In this document: piece after piece, positions 11,317-24,400 of the stretch | Layout: each line of letters opens with the position of its first letter | How positions within the stretch are numbered: position 1 is the stretch's first letter | Assembly (NCBI RefSeq): GCF_003597395.2 | Contig: NC_133771.1 | Location: forward strand, 46,651,773-46,715,772 | DNA: 64,000 nt | From: Chelonoidis abingdonii | Taxonomy: Eukaryota; Chordata; Testudines; Testudinidae | Direction: 5' to 3' | Made by a program: the position numbers and the translations under genes | The notes under the pieces: generated by a model | The model's input: the letters and a program-made list of their open reading frames with translations, nothing else | Databases searched by the model: none | Told to the model about the DNA's origin: nothing

Positions 11317-13520
11317 GTCAGTATTAAATCAGTATCCCAACATATTGATAGGGGATGTGCCATTATTTAAGACATGATATCTTAGACAATTTTCTACCAA
11401 TTTCTAACAGTTTGAGACTGAGGAGAACTGAGATCATTTATGCAAGTTTTGGATTCTTATTGACTGATCAAACATCAAATGTTCAAGATATGACAATGTC
11501 CCTCTAAGAGAGGTAGTGTGGCTATTTCTCTCAGAATTCTCTATTGGCCTTGACCAGCCAATACTGACAAAAGACTAGCCAACGGTGGCATACCACAGTG
11601 GTACAGAGCTCTTTGAAGGTATCTAATACTTCCACCTACTGAACTGAACACAATTCTGACAAGGTGGGTAGTGATTCTATATACATTTGACCGACAAATT
11701 ATCCCAGATTTTTCAGAAAAATAGGAGCAGTGTCTCTCACGATGGTATATAAAATGTAAATAAACACCTTTAACTTAGGCATTCCATTTTGGAGAAGTAT
11801 ATTATTATATGCCATTTTTTAAGCTTCTGTTATAATTTAATTTTTGACTTTAGTTTTAGTACTGGTAAATCAGGTATTTAAAAGATCAGACAATGTAGGT
11901 TACTAACACATTTCTAGTTTTATCACTGATGTAGATTCTAAAACAAGGATGTTCGCACATTTTTCTCAGCTTTGTTTTCAGGTGGCTTCTAAACAGAAGC
12001 TAGTTGACAGAAGTGACTATGGCTCTGTGCAATGTATTGATTCTAGGAAAGAAAATGAAAGAAATGTTGCTCGGACAAAGGTCTTAGTACTGTGCTTGTT
12101 ATAACTAAGTATTACCAATAAAACTAAGGACAGAAACTAATGCATAGGGCTTGTATTGTACTTACATCACTACAGGATAATGGTCTGGTTATTTGCCAAT
12201 CTGCAATTTAACTCTATTTGGGAGGTTGCCTTTCTCATAATAGCTCTAAATCAAGCTGAAAGAGATTTTTTTATCTGGATTCTTAATGTTAATGTAAACT
12301 GTTAATATGGAAGAAAGGAAAAGAACAATAAAAAGATCCTTATTACTTTGATCAACTAGAACATGTTGAGACAAAAACAGTGATCACTTCCAATTAGGAT
12401 GGGAACTATAATTTTCAAATTATATTTAATTGTGTTAAATGGTTTAATTGGATGAGATATATAAAATTACCTATACAGAACAGTATTATATTTAAAAGTA
12501 CAATGCCATCTTCCCAGAAATACCCTTGATCCATTTCACACAGAAAGCATTCTGTTTCGTATGCCATTATAATTTTAGTAAGAGAATTGTTAATCACTTT
12601 CCATTTTTTATACTAATAGGACCTCATCAAAAGATATTACCTGTGTTTGGTTTAGAACTAGCCAAAATGAAATCAAGCTCTTTAAAGCCAACTTAAAGTG
12701 AATGAAAGAATTAGCCAGCAAAATGATCTTTCAGACATTTGCTCTGTGATGAATGATGCTTGTTTTTCTCCACTCTTTAATTAGAATGTTTCTGCATTTG
12801 CCAAAAAAAATGTTGGAATGCAGACAAAAACTGAAATTATAGGAACAGGACTTGATGTAAGAGCATATTTGTAAAGGAAACACAACTTGTTTGGTATTTT
12901 ATTGAAACAGGAAGTTCAGAGCTCCAGGACATACAAGTACGACAAATTCTCAGGTGCTAGTTGAGTCATCTGTTGTTGGAAGTAGTCTCATAGTAGGTTT
13001 CCCCTTGATTTGCTTTGAATCTTCAGTTTAAAAGGGAAGGAAATTACATACAGATTCAGTTTTAGATTATGTATAAAATTCTCTGTCTGCTAGCAAGCCT
13101 GATTAAACAACTGAATAAAACAGGTGTCTGTCTATGTCATCCTGATATACGTATGTTTGTGAGTATGTCATGTTGGCACAAAAGCATTGTTTATGAATGA
13201 ATATGTTCAGCTTTTAATGGATATAAATGATCTATTGCATCTACCTTTAAAAGTAATATTTAAAAAGAACAGTTAATAAAAATGTTATTTTTTTCCTCCC
13301 TTTATTCACCCTTTACCTGAATTATTATATACAGTTGTTCTTAATGTATGTACCAATCAGGCATAACTTTCAGCTCTTGCATTGTAGTAATAGATAAAAT
13401 AGCCACTTTCATTTAATTTGGGACATATTTTATTTTTAATTTAGAATGATTTGTTCTACAATAGCAGACCTCAGTGGAAGATTTTACTTTTCCCCTTCCC
13501 TCAAAGCTCTGTACAACACT
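11317..13520. other. MCPH1 intron, nothing recognised
   Basis: AT-rich sequence, with no exon, RNA gene or nameable repeat seen. Confidence 0.5.
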
Positions 13521-13690
13521 GTAAAAGCAGCAAAGAGTCCTGTGGCACCTTATAGACTAACAGACTTATTGGAGCATGAGCTTTCGTGGGTGAATACTCA
13601 TGAAAGCTCGTGCTCCAATAAGTCTGTTAGTCTATAAGGTGCCACAGGACTCTTAGTCTGGATCTGTAAAAGCAGCAAACGCGCTACCCC
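13521..13690. repeat. Hairpin formed by two inverted copies of a dispersed turtle repeat
   Basis: 13533-13585 and 13602-13654 are reverse complements over 53 bp with one mismatch and a 16-base loop. Each arm carries the 'cctgtggcaccttatagact' block found in an abundant reptile repeat. The following bases (13655-13680) hold a 'gtaaaagcagcaaa' box in the same orientation as the one before the left arm (13521-13534), where the mirrored copy should show it reversed. Class of the repeat is unknown to me. Confidence 0.75.
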
Positions 13691-16600
13691 TCTGATGTAT
13701 AACACTGGTGTTCTACAAGTAAGAAGGGCTTTATTGAGCTCTCTTTAAATACCTCAATACAACTATTTTGCTTAGCCACAGAGGTCTATGCAGAGTGCTC
13801 TCTCCTTCCCTCAATCCACAGGCTGAATATGCTGCTTCTGCGGCACTCAGAGCAAATATAAATCTAGGAGCACAAAAGTGAGCATGGGAAGGGCCACTGC
13901 TTCCATCAGTAGTTAAGTTTTAAAAAGAACTTCCTTTCATGCTTCTGGAACTATTATCTCAGTGCTATCTAGTTACAAAAGGAAATGCCTTTTTTCAGTC
14001 CTCTAACCAGCCTGGACATTTGAATATAGATCCTCTCAGCCTACATATGAAGACAGAACAGCTACGTCTTGTAATGATAATTCCCCGACATATACAGAAT
14101 TCACAATGGCTTCAGGGCTTGTCATGTTAGTAATTCTGAGTATCTTCCTGTGTAAAGGAGTCAACATAGCCCTCCATATCTCATTTGGTCTGTATAATAT
14201 TGACCCTGAATTCCTGTTGTGTCCACCAAAATTCCCACTGAACTCAGTGGGAGTTTTGGGGTGGACAAGGACCGCAGCCATTTTAAAATAAGTAAATGGA
14301 AATTATATGTGGAACATCTTCTAATGAGAAATTAGTTAACTTGTATGTTCTTCGGGTCTATTCTTCTCTGAGTGACCCAGTCTGTTAGCTGTGAAAAACA
14401 TCTCTAATAGGCTTGCGTGAAGCCCCATCTTATTTCTGTGTTTTAAAGTATTTTCTGCCTTTACTTATCCCTCACCTGACTCCAATATCCAGCTGTTCAT
14501 AATTTATTGGCTTGGTACCTCTGCGGTCTTTAATCTCCATTTGCTTGTTTATGCCATTAACCACCTACGGAAAGGGCTTTCTGCTCTCACTAAAATGCAT
14601 TAGCTGCAATGGAGCTTTAAGAAAGAACTTTGGATCTCTGTCCTGCATAGTCCTTAAAATATGAGAACACCTAGTCCACCTGACTAACAAAATACCCCAA
14701 AGGAAAAGTAAGGAAATGAGAAAGGAACCTAGAAAGGCGCACTCCTAGAGGGAAGAGTCAGCAACTGACACCGCAAGCTTCATCCAACAACTCTGAAATG
14801 CCACCAACACTATCATATAAGGACTGCTCAGTTCTCCATGTTTAGCCATATCATACCAGCTTACCTTTATATAAAAAAAAAGCAAAAGCTTTGCAGCTTT
14901 ATTTCAAATGTAAAGCAACTTTTCCAATATATCTACAGAAAAATCTTAGTCTATTTACTGTAAATATATTTTATCTTGATCTGTGCCTTGTCCATGTCCT
15001 TATATGTTAGTCATGCACAATGACAGTCTTATCTAGAAGCCAAGCCTTTTTTTCCTGCAGCAAATCCTGCAAGAGTTAATACAGACATCATGTAACTTAA
15101 ATGAACATTGCTCCACTTTTTGTTTAAAACTACAGGGAAACTCTTAGTTAAGCAGAAAATAAGTAATATCAATAATGCTGTCTCAGAATGCACAATATGC
15201 TCCAGTATCTTTTAAAGGTGAATGAAAACACTTAAAAAAATAAAAAATGTTTGAGATCCCAAAACAATAGTAGTTATATTTTAAAATGACAAATATTTTT
15301 GCAAAGAAAACATTTTGAAAATTGTTTCCTCCTTTTACTCTAAATACCTGCCAAGACCACTTCAGACTTCTGTTTTCCCTTCAGCATCTGATGTGATCAC
15401 TGATAGTTAAAGTAGTGTGAAGAGTGCAGTTCCTTTGCTTTGCTTCAGGTTCCTGTAAGGTCACCAACTCTTTAACAGAAAGCACAGGAGTGTGAAGTAA
15501 TCTTGGCAAACAAAAATGATTTCTGTTAACTGCTGTGTACCAAACCACAAGATGAGGGGTGGCAGTTTCTGAAATCAGAGACTTTGAAAATGATTGCTTT
15601 GAGACGAAAATCATTGGCCATAGACCATATCCTTTCTTTTTGGTTTTGTGTTTTGGGGTGGATTTTTTGGGATGTGGTTTTCTTTTGTTAAAACAAATCT
15701 TTTAAAGGGACACTGTCAACTGGAAATCTATTAAGTTTAAAAATGGGGTAAAAGTAGTTTCCGGTACTATGATTTGGCCCTAAGCCTCCCTACCAATGTC
15801 TGTGGTATTAGAACCTCTCTTGTCTATTTTTCCAGGATTTTCTCTCCTTTGCTGAATGAAAGGCCAACCAAAAGTGTGCTCAAAGCACATAGTAAGCAAA
15901 CTGGAAAATACTACTTCTGTACTTCTTCATTTATAATCTCTAAGGGTTATAACAGTAGGTAGATAAACTTCAAACAGAAGAGCATTTTAAACTGCCTGTG
16001 AAGGAAGAGCTGCTACAGCAGCTATCATGGAATCCCTACCTTTTTGAAGTGACTGTCATTTAACACATTAATTAAAACGCATACAACTAAATGTTTTTCA
16101 AACAGAACCATGTTTTACTATGGCAGAGTGTGTGCTTGAAGCTCCAACCACTGCTGGGCAGGACTGAATGACTCCACACACTCCCTGTGTGCTATCTCCT
16201 GGGAGATTTCTCTCCCTTAATCAGTCGCAATAGTTTAAGTGGACACACTGAGAGAGATGGCATTAACCACAAATAAAATTTTCTGCCATGAAGTGATGGT
16301 CATAAAAACCTTGGACCAGAAATATTCATAGTAGTAGGGCCATCAGGAGCTCCTGGAAGGCAGGTAACTTATTGTGTCCTATATTTCCTATGTTACATTG
16401 TTGCAGTAAGGATCTATTCTTCAGAAGTCACATCCAGTTGAATGATATATCAGCTAATATACTTCAACAATTTTGCACTGTTAGTTTCAGAATGGCTTTA
16501 AAGACTTGCTATTAGCGCACATTTGCTCCAATTTTAGCTGGCCCCTCCGTTGGTACTTAGGGCAAGGAACACACCATTTTCAAAGTGGTTTCATTTTAGT

Positions 16601-17814
16601 GCAAGTGAAAAGAGAGTTGCATGATTAAAAGCTTTTTTCTTCATAAACTATTTTACAGAATTGGTGCATGATAATGACTTTTTTTTAGTGTTAATATGAG
16701 ATCTCTGAGCTTTGCATTACAAAATTGTGTATCGGTACCAATTGTTGTTTCATCATAAGATAATGTATTGTGGTTTTAAAGTGCATCATTTCTTAGACAG
16801 AGGTGTTTTTACAATGTTAAAAAATATTGAGGGACTATTTTAAGCTGTCGTACTTAAATGGATATGTGTTAATCTATTTTACTATAACTGAAAAGAACAA
16901 AGCTAAACTTTTAAAAGTAATTTTGCTGATGCCTGATATTTTTTTTAAAAGCAGCGTCTTTTCTATTTGTTTCACTGCAGCATATCAAAAAAGATTGAAA
17001 AAAGTCAAGCCTAAGAAATTTGAAGAAAAAAGAACCTACTGTGTTCAAGCTTTGACATATTTCATGAAGCTGTTGAAAACTAAGGCATGAAAGCCAGATT
17101 TATGAGCTTTTTTAAAAGTTATTTGTAGATTCCCAAGACGATTGTGTTCCCATCACTTACTGTAGCCTTTAAAACTCAAACGATGCTTACAAAAATTCAA
17201 GTTTGGCACACGTTGCGGTACTGTTGGGCGTTCTTAATGGCATTCAGCTTCAGTTAAGGCGAGGGAAAGAATGTACTCTTGTCTTTGCTAAATAATCTTG
17301 GTTTGTTTTAGATAGAATAGAGAGACTAGCATATGTATATTTTTAGGATAATAAAACTAGGAGTTACTCTCAGTGTAAGATTACTTTTATGATGGGCGAA
17401 TACAGCTGTTTGGGGAGAGCCTCTTTAGGGAGCATCTGTGTAACCCATCACATTTGCCAGGGTTTTCCTTTCAACAAGCTCACTGATTTTGTTATTACTG
17501 GAATAGGAAACCTTTTTCTCTATCAAAGTATTATTAATCTACACTTTGCCAGGTATAGCAAATCTGATGACAGCTCTGGATTTATCATTTACTGTTAAAG
17601 GCTGATGAAAGCATTCCCCCTGCCTCAGTCCCCAAAACAAATGTCATTCTTGGAACTTGCTGCAAAATATCCTGGCTTTTAAAATAATAATAATAATGTA
17701 GGGCTTCCCAAAACAACAAATTAAATAAAAACCTAAGTATTCAAATGATGACATAATTTTAATATATTTCTTTTCTGCAAATGTTGCTCCCTTTCCTAGT
17801 GACTTGATCTGTAC
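13691..17814. other. MCPH1 intron, nothing firmly recognised
   Basis: AT-rich intron. A small lysine-rich open frame preceded by a polypyrimidine tract and CAG ends at 17090 (see findings), but it resembles no MCPH1 exon. No RNA gene or transposon is supported. Confidence 0.45.
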
Positions 17815-18455
17815 AATGAATTCCAGAATTGTCCCTCTGTGTGTCAGTCTGAAGCCTAGAGTGACTGTTGAGTCAGTGTGAAACAGCTGAAAACAGCTGT
17901 AAGCAAGGTTGAGGGCTCTTTTTCTTCAAAATATCACCAAGTGGAATCATCATTGGGTTTCATGGTCTGTTATTGGCTGGGTTTTAAGTTCTCAGTCAAT
18001 TTGACTTGATGAATTACACCCAGGCAGTGGGTAGCTACAGTAGTAAGGCATGTATCCATTCATGCAGAGTCCTAGACCATTGTGCTATCAAAAGTACCAA
18101 TCACACCTTTACTGTACAGCTAATTTGCATGCAACAGTTCGACACTTTATATGAGGGAGACCGTACACATGGTGGATTACTTGGCCCCTTTCCCAAAGTT
18201 CTTCTAAACCATCTATACAACAACACAGTCACCATACACAGTAACCCCAAACACACACATCCCTTCACAGCGGCATATATCACTCATTCGATGCCTGCAC
18301 AAATCTTCCAGGACTGTCCCTCTGTCTGTCTATCACTCTGAAGTCTAGAATGTCTGAATCATTATGAATTGATGGAAACAGCTACACGCATGGCTCAGAG
18401 CTCTGTTTGCTCAGAATGTCGCCTGGTTCAATCATCACTGGGCCCTGTGAGGACC
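17815..18455 (+). repeat. Pair of diverged direct repeats
   Basis: 17815-17968 and 18303-18455 are diverged copies in the same orientation. Both contain a 'gtccctctgt' box, then a 'ctgaag.ctaga' box, a 'gaaacagct' box, an 'agggctct/agagctct' box and an 'atcatcattggg/atcatcactggg' box in the same order. They are separated by about 335 bp of unrelated sequence. This may be an old segmental duplication or two copies of an uncharacterised repeat. Nothing in it codes. Confidence 0.6.
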
Positions 18456-18980
18456 AGATGTAATTTCATCATCCAAAGGAAGTTGGAATGTGATAGTTGA
18501 TCAGGGAAGGTGGGAGTAACACCAATGTGGGGTAACAACATGGTGGTTGTGTTTCCAGCCAGGGGGCAGTCCTGTGCATAAACTTAGGGGAACATATACA
18601 AACAGCAACATTGCTCACTACAGCACAGCCCATGGAAACACAAGCCCCAGCCTACCTACAGGCATGGCTTACCACCACTCTATAGGATTTTCTGTTCAAT
18701 AATACTCACTGCTTTATGTTGGGTTTGTGTGTTCACCTCTGTGGTGTTTTGTGAGTGTTTCCTGATATGTATATATGTGTTCAGTGAAAGGGTATATAGG
18801 CATGCTGATTTGAAGACCTGCCACAACTACTGAAATAATCTGATTCCAAGCCGTACAGAATTGAGTACAAGTGAAAACAGTTCCCATACGTCTGGTACGT
18901 GGTGGCATCCGTACCAGTACCACTCTAAGCTTTGACCCCACACAATTCCAAGAAAGAAAGCTATCCTCACTGGCCCCAGA

Positions 18981-19126
18981 GGGTATGTCTACACTGCAAT
19001 TAGACACCTGCGGCTGGCCTGTGCCAGATGACTCAGACCAAGAGGCTGTTTAAATATGGTGTAGACATTTGGGCTGGAGCCTGAATCAGCTGTCACAGGC
19101 ATCAAATTGCAGTGTAGACATATCCA
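18981..19126. repeat. Palindromic MITE with 'tgtctacactgca' ends
   Basis: The left end 'gggtatgtctacactgcaat' is mirrored at the right end by 'attgcagtgtagacatatcc', giving terminal inverted repeats of about 20 bp. The interior keeps one half of a known turtle palindrome, with the 'cctgcggctggcctgtgcc' block. It is non-coding and non-autonomous. Superfamily is uncertain, possibly hAT or Harbinger. Confidence 0.7.
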
Positions 19127-19232
19127 GAGAACTAAACCAAGGAGAACCCTGAGGAAAAATCAATCAGATACTGAGCACAACCAGGCCCAACAGCCATGCC
19201 CATGCAACAGCACAGGCTTTCATCTACTAGTT

Positions 19233-20154
19233 CAGTGTTTTTCAAACTTTTTTTCTGGGGACCCAGTTGAAGAAAATTGTTGATGCTCGCAACCCAACAG
19301 AGCTGGGGATGAGGGGTTTGGGATGCGGGAGGGGCTCAGGGCTGGGGCAGAGGATTGAGGTGCAGGGGGGGAGGGCTGTGGGATGGGGCCAGGAATGAAG
19401 GGTTCAGGGTATGGAAGTGGGCTCTGGGCTGGGGCAGGGGGTTGGTATGCGAGAGGGGCTCAGGGCTCTGGGCAGGGAGTGCAGGCTCTGGAGCAGGGCA
19501 GGGATGAGGAGTTTGGAGTGCGGAGAGGCTCAGGGCTGGGGTAGGGGTTGGACCAGTTTGGGGGGCAGGAGGGGCTCTGGATTTGGGGGGGACTCAGGGC
19601 TGAGGCAGGGGGTTGGGATGCGGGCAGGGCTCTTGGTGCAGGCTTTGAGGTGGAGCTGGAAATGAGGGATTTAGGGTGCAGGAAGAGGTTCTAGGTTGCG
19701 GGGGGGCTCAGGGCTGGGGCAGGAGGTTGGGGCATGGACTTACTTCTGGCAGCTCCCAGTCAATGGCACAGCTGAGGTGCAGAGGCAGGCTTCCCAACTG
19801 TTCTGGCACCACGGACCGTGCTGTGCCTGAAGCGTCCAGCAGCAGGTCCAGCTTCTAGGCAGAGACGCACAAGCAACGCCTCCCTTTCCCCTGGCCAATG
19901 GGAGTGCGGAGCTGGTGCTCGGGATGGGGGCAGCATGCAGAGCCCTGTTGCCCCCCTGTCTAGAAGCCAGACCCACTGCTGGCCACTACCAGAGGGCAGT
20001 GCAGTGTCGGAACAGGTAGGCACTAGCCTGCCTTAGCTGGGCAGCACTGCCGAGGGGACTTTTAACGTCAGTTGGCAGTGCTGACCAGATGGACCCAGTG
20101 CCTTACATGCCGCAATGCAGTACTGGATCACAACCCAAACTTTGAAAAATGCTA
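19233..20154. mobile_element. hAT-type MITE with 8-bp target duplication
   Basis: The termini 'cagtgtttttcaaacttt' and 'aaactttgaaaaatgcta' are inverted repeats. The element is flanked by a perfect 8-bp duplication, 'tactagtt', at 19225-19232 and 20155-20162, which is diagnostic for hAT transposition. The interior is GC-rich and has no transposase. It contains a G-rich degenerate tandem array (next entry). Open frames inside it arise from low stop density in GC-rich sequence and are not genes. Confidence 0.88.
19300..19740 (+). repeat. G-rich degenerate tandem array inside the hAT MITE
   Basis: The block 'gggctcagggctggggcag' recurs with variation about every 50-110 bp, interleaved with 'gggttgggatgcggg'-like units. 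Runs of three or more G are very frequent on the + strand, so the array could form G-quadruplexes. It lies within the GC-rich interior of the surrounding MITE. Confidence 0.7.
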
Positions 20155-20162
20155 TACTAGTT

Positions 20163-20969
20163 GATATGTAACATTTAGCTGCGTGGTACACAGGTTCTTC
20201 TTAATAAGCTATGGCTCTATTTTAGTCTGTGGCGCGCATCTCTTAAAGGGCTGCCTCTTTCTTGTCAGATTGTAGTCAGCTTGTTAAATATTCTACATTT
20301 CAGTGTCCTGTGTTAAGGCAGATATGTTTATGGTGTTTCTCAGTTTTGTTTTGGGTCAATACATGTTTGTATCTCTTGGCAATGTCCTTCTTATATTTTT
20401 CTCTAACCAGATTTTGCCACTTACATTCAGCAGTACCTTACTACTCAAGCTGCTCCATTAAAATCAATGAGACTGCTCATGGAATATGGGAAAATTCAAT
20501 AAGGGTATAATAACTGACATTGTATGAGCTGAGAGGATAGATTGTATGTGAAAGCCACATGGCAAAAATGGAAAATGATCACAAACAGAAGGGGGAATAT
20601 ATCCAATGAAGTAGTGTTCCCTATTGCTGTCATACAGGAGATTCACTGTGTGAGAACAAGGTTGTTATGCACAAAGGTTAATTAACTAAATTGAATTAAG
20701 ACAGCCATATTTCTTATGGGTCAATCCCAGACTGGCTTTCTTTTCTGTACCTATATCTTTAGCTGTTATGGCTATGGCTGGCTAAACATTCTCTCACATC
20801 TGTCAGAGTTAACATCAGACTCACTGCCATGTGACAGTGCTTGTAAGGATATGTGTAGTAGTAATGAACTTTTGCATCCTTTAGTAAAGGTGTTTTGTTT
20901 TTTTGTTTTGTTTTGCTTGGACATTTGTGCTCTCAGAGCTTGGGATGGCAAAAAACCTAAAGCCGGCCC
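20163..20969. other. MCPH1 intron, nothing recognised
   Basis: No exon, RNA gene or nameable repeat is visible. A T/G-rich run lies near 20890-20920. Confidence 0.45.
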
Positions 20970-21420
20970 TACTGGGAGTGCTGGTAGCGTAGGGCCTAAG
21001 GAGAGAGTCCACAAAGCCAGACAATCCTTCTGATAGAGTGCCAATGCCTAAGATGATGGGGCCTCCAGGATTTCCAGGTTTATGGATCTTGGGTAGCAAA
21101 TAGAATACCCCTGGTTGGGATTCTAGGCATGTGCCTGTACAGATCTGTTCCTGTACTTTTTCAGGGAGTTTTCTGAGCAGATGGTGTAGTTTCTTCTGGT
21201 AATCCTCACTGGGATCAGAGGATAATGGCCTGTAGAATGTGGAGTTAGAGAGCTGCCTAGCAGCCTCTTGTTCATATTGATGATGACAGCACCTCCTTTG
21301 TCAGCCTTTTTGATTATGGTGTCAGAGTTGTTTCTGAGGCTGTGGATGGCACTGTGTTCAGCATGGCTGAGGTTATGGGGCAAGTGTTGCTGCTTTTCCA
21401 CAATTTCAACCTGTACATGT
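20970..21420 (-). pseudogene. Penelope-like element reverse transcriptase fragment
   Basis: Read on the minus strand, the segment starts near 21401 with an L-P-H-N-L-S block. It continues through I-I-K-K-A-D-K-G-G-A-V (Penelope elements have KPADKGG here), then after a frameshift L-P-K-I-H-K-P-G-N-P-G-G-P-I (family LPKIHKPxxPGRPI) and F-V-D-S-L-L-R-P. These are the N-terminal and finger motifs of a Penelope-class reverse transcriptase. The catalytic palm and the GIY-YIG endonuclease are absent, and the frame shifts between about 21123 and 21099. It is an old fragment with no coding capacity. Confidence 0.8.
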
Positions 21421-24400
21421 CAACGGAAGCAATCTATGTAGAAGTCCAGTCTGTTGTTTCGACCTTCAGGAAGAGAATTTTTTCGGAAGTTATGCACAAG
21501 TCAAATGGAATTATAATGAAACTTGCTATATCTTGCAGCCTTAAAGTTTTTGATGTAATGTATGTGCACTTGAAATACAGACCTTAGTTTTAAATCATAT
21601 TGATCTATACTAGGGAAAAAAGATATGCGTTTGATAAGCCTAATTTCTTTTCTTTTTTAAAATAGCTGTCATATATTTATGTTATGCAGTACTTAAAAAA
21701 TTGTTCTGGTTCAGTGGGAAAAAAGCAAATCTTAACATAAAGTAAGTAATTTTGTTCTGCTTTTTTCTGCAAAAATTTGCTCTGGAGGAAGAAGTGATCC
21801 AGACATCTTCAAGTATGATTTTGAATGTCTGCCAAACAGTGGATATGTTTGCCAAGTGTTTTTGTATAGTATTCCCATTAGGACTCCTCTGTCTTTTAGA
21901 GAATATATTATTGAAGTAAGCCTTACTTATCACTCTATGAGATTTGAGAGAAGTAAGGCTTGTCTATCAACAGATAGTGTAAAGAAACTTTATTAGTAAA
22001 ATTGTCTTCATTCTAGTTTTCTTTCACCCTTCACCCTCCTTTGAGCCAGGAAACACTTCTGTATAAAACTACTGAGGGGAAAAAAGGGAAGTATTTTGGA
22101 GAAATTTCCAGTCTTTGCTGTGTATCAGTTGTCTTTATAACACATTTCACATTCCTCTTGATGTTGTCAACAGGAGAAATTGGCAGGTAATTTTTCTGCC
22201 TCAGATTTTCCAACAGGTGCCCAAACTTTTTCAGACCCCTTAATGCACACACATAGAATTGCCCGCACACAGTCTCCACTTGTGAATGCATGTTGGGATG
22301 TTGACATTCCTTTATCAGTCATACAAAAAGTGTGTTAGCATTTCTGTCATTTGAAATCTTGTGCTTCTGTAGTTTGACAAAATGGGAGCCCATACTTTAG
22401 CTGGACAGTACTGATAGTTTATAGAAAAGTATCAGTTCCAGTTAATATACTAGAATGTGGATATGATATTTTCAATAATTTGCACTAAATGTTAGACTGA
22501 GTTTTCTTCACAGAATGATAAGTACCTGCACCAGTAATAAAATTCCTTGATGTTAATAAAGGAAAAGTTGAGACAATTGTAGCTATTAGGGCAGACAAGC
22601 TGACCCAGGTAATTTTTGCTGAGCGTGGCTCTGATCATGCCTGCTGGACTATGCACTCATGTGCAACCCCATTAACTTCAACAGAATTCTCCTCAGGCAA
22701 AGAACAATGTCTGCATGGAACAACTGGTAAGCTTAGGGCAAATCCAGTTCTTAACCAGATCATATTAGTTATGAAGCACCTAATTTTAAAAATCCACTAT
22801 TAAGTGCAGTATTCCAATATAGTTTTGAACTAAAATATTTACTGAATAACATCTTCAATTTTAAAACTGCTTATAATGTTAAATGACCTAATAACAAATT
22901 TCTAAAATAAATAAAGGACAAACAGGATGAAACCAACTCTAGGAGATAACAAAAGTTTGCGCTTTACTTTGTTACTATCTAAACAATGTCACTGTTTGGT
23001 TTGATCATTTTCATCCTTTATATTGACATTTAGAAAGATGAAAACCTATAGCATTTCTACTTGGACCTACCCAAGCTATTGTATAGTAATGCAGACTTCC
23101 TTCATCCCTGTAGGATGCTGCAGATTCTTCAAATCCTTCACTGCAGGGTAACTGTACTTTTTAGCTGTCTTCACTGCATTATACTATTTTGTCAGAAGCA
23201 GTCTGATACTTTATTTCACTTTCACGTTTGAGTACTCTTCATCTTCAAATGTGCCTGGGGTTCCACATATGTGTTTTCCTTTCAAATTTTTAGCAAGTGA
23301 CAGACTACCTGAAAATGTGGAACAATGTAAGTGTAATGTTTCCTATGAATGCAATAAATTAGGCCCATACTCTTCTCTAGATGTTTCTGAAGAACTACGT
23401 CAGCAAATGCAAACACTAATGGCCCAATCCTCAGAGATACCGAACACTCTCAACTATATTGAATCCCACTGAAGTTGTAAACTCAGACCGTAAGATTTCA
23501 CCAGCAATATTACCCAACTCCATTAAATGTGTACCATTTTTAGAACTATCTTTCTTGCTAAATTTGTAGCTTAATGGAGCATATTATTTTTGGTGCCTGA
23601 CTTACCATAGTTTTATGCTGCTGTAAATCCATTGACTTCAGTGCCATTAAACCAGCATAAAACTGGTATAACAGAGTGGGGAATCAAACCTTCCCTCTTT
23701 AGTGGTCAGAGCCTGTTCTGGTTGAAGGAAATAGTCAATTTCTCATTACTTCACAAGCAACAAGATTTGGTCCTCAAATGTGTGCCATAAAAATATGTAT
23801 CTCCTGTGAATGACAAGCATTATGGACAAAACTCTGCAGTCATAATTTTGAAAATGCGCACTCTACCTCTCAATTATCTAGCTATAAATCTGTATTAATA
23901 GTGGATTTTATTTGATGTTATACTTCAGAAGCTTGTTAAGTGGACTCAGCCTTTGTGACAGTAACCTACATTTAACGTTTCCTTTAGCTGAAGTTATTTA
24001 GGGCAGTATTTTTCCCTTAATCTTTGTGCAGAATTGCATGTTTACTACCACATTTCAGGCAGAGAGTAAGTACTTCAAATACAACACTGTTTTTCTTATA
24101 GGATGTGTATTAGCACTTGTGTAATTTATAGGAAGGGAGCAGTTTCACTGATGAATAATGTTCCAGTTACATCAAAAAAATGGTAACGTTAGGCATGTCC
24201 TTATATTTTTATTACCTGAATTTGGGAGGCCACTTTGGAGTATATTGTTGGAAAATCATGTGCATAATTCACAAAGACAAAAGGATTAATAACTGTAAAA
24301 CAAATTGTGGTTTTAAAATATATTTTTCTTTAACCTAAATGTGCTTTATACCAAGTGCATTTTTAATTAAATTCTGGTATCTATTGTACTGTACCTTATA

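Noticed and set aside
18006..18341. 111-codon open frame on +
   Set aside because: It runs into the second copy of a non-coding direct repeat, has no domain and no splice context.
19411..20036. Several GC-rich open frames inside the hAT MITE
   Set aside because: They arise from G-rich tandem sequence in a non-coding transposon bounded by an 8-bp target duplication.
23251..23472. 73-codon frame considered as an exon
   Set aside because: No matching protein family, no good donor or acceptor, and position deep in the MCPH1 intron without another supporting exon.
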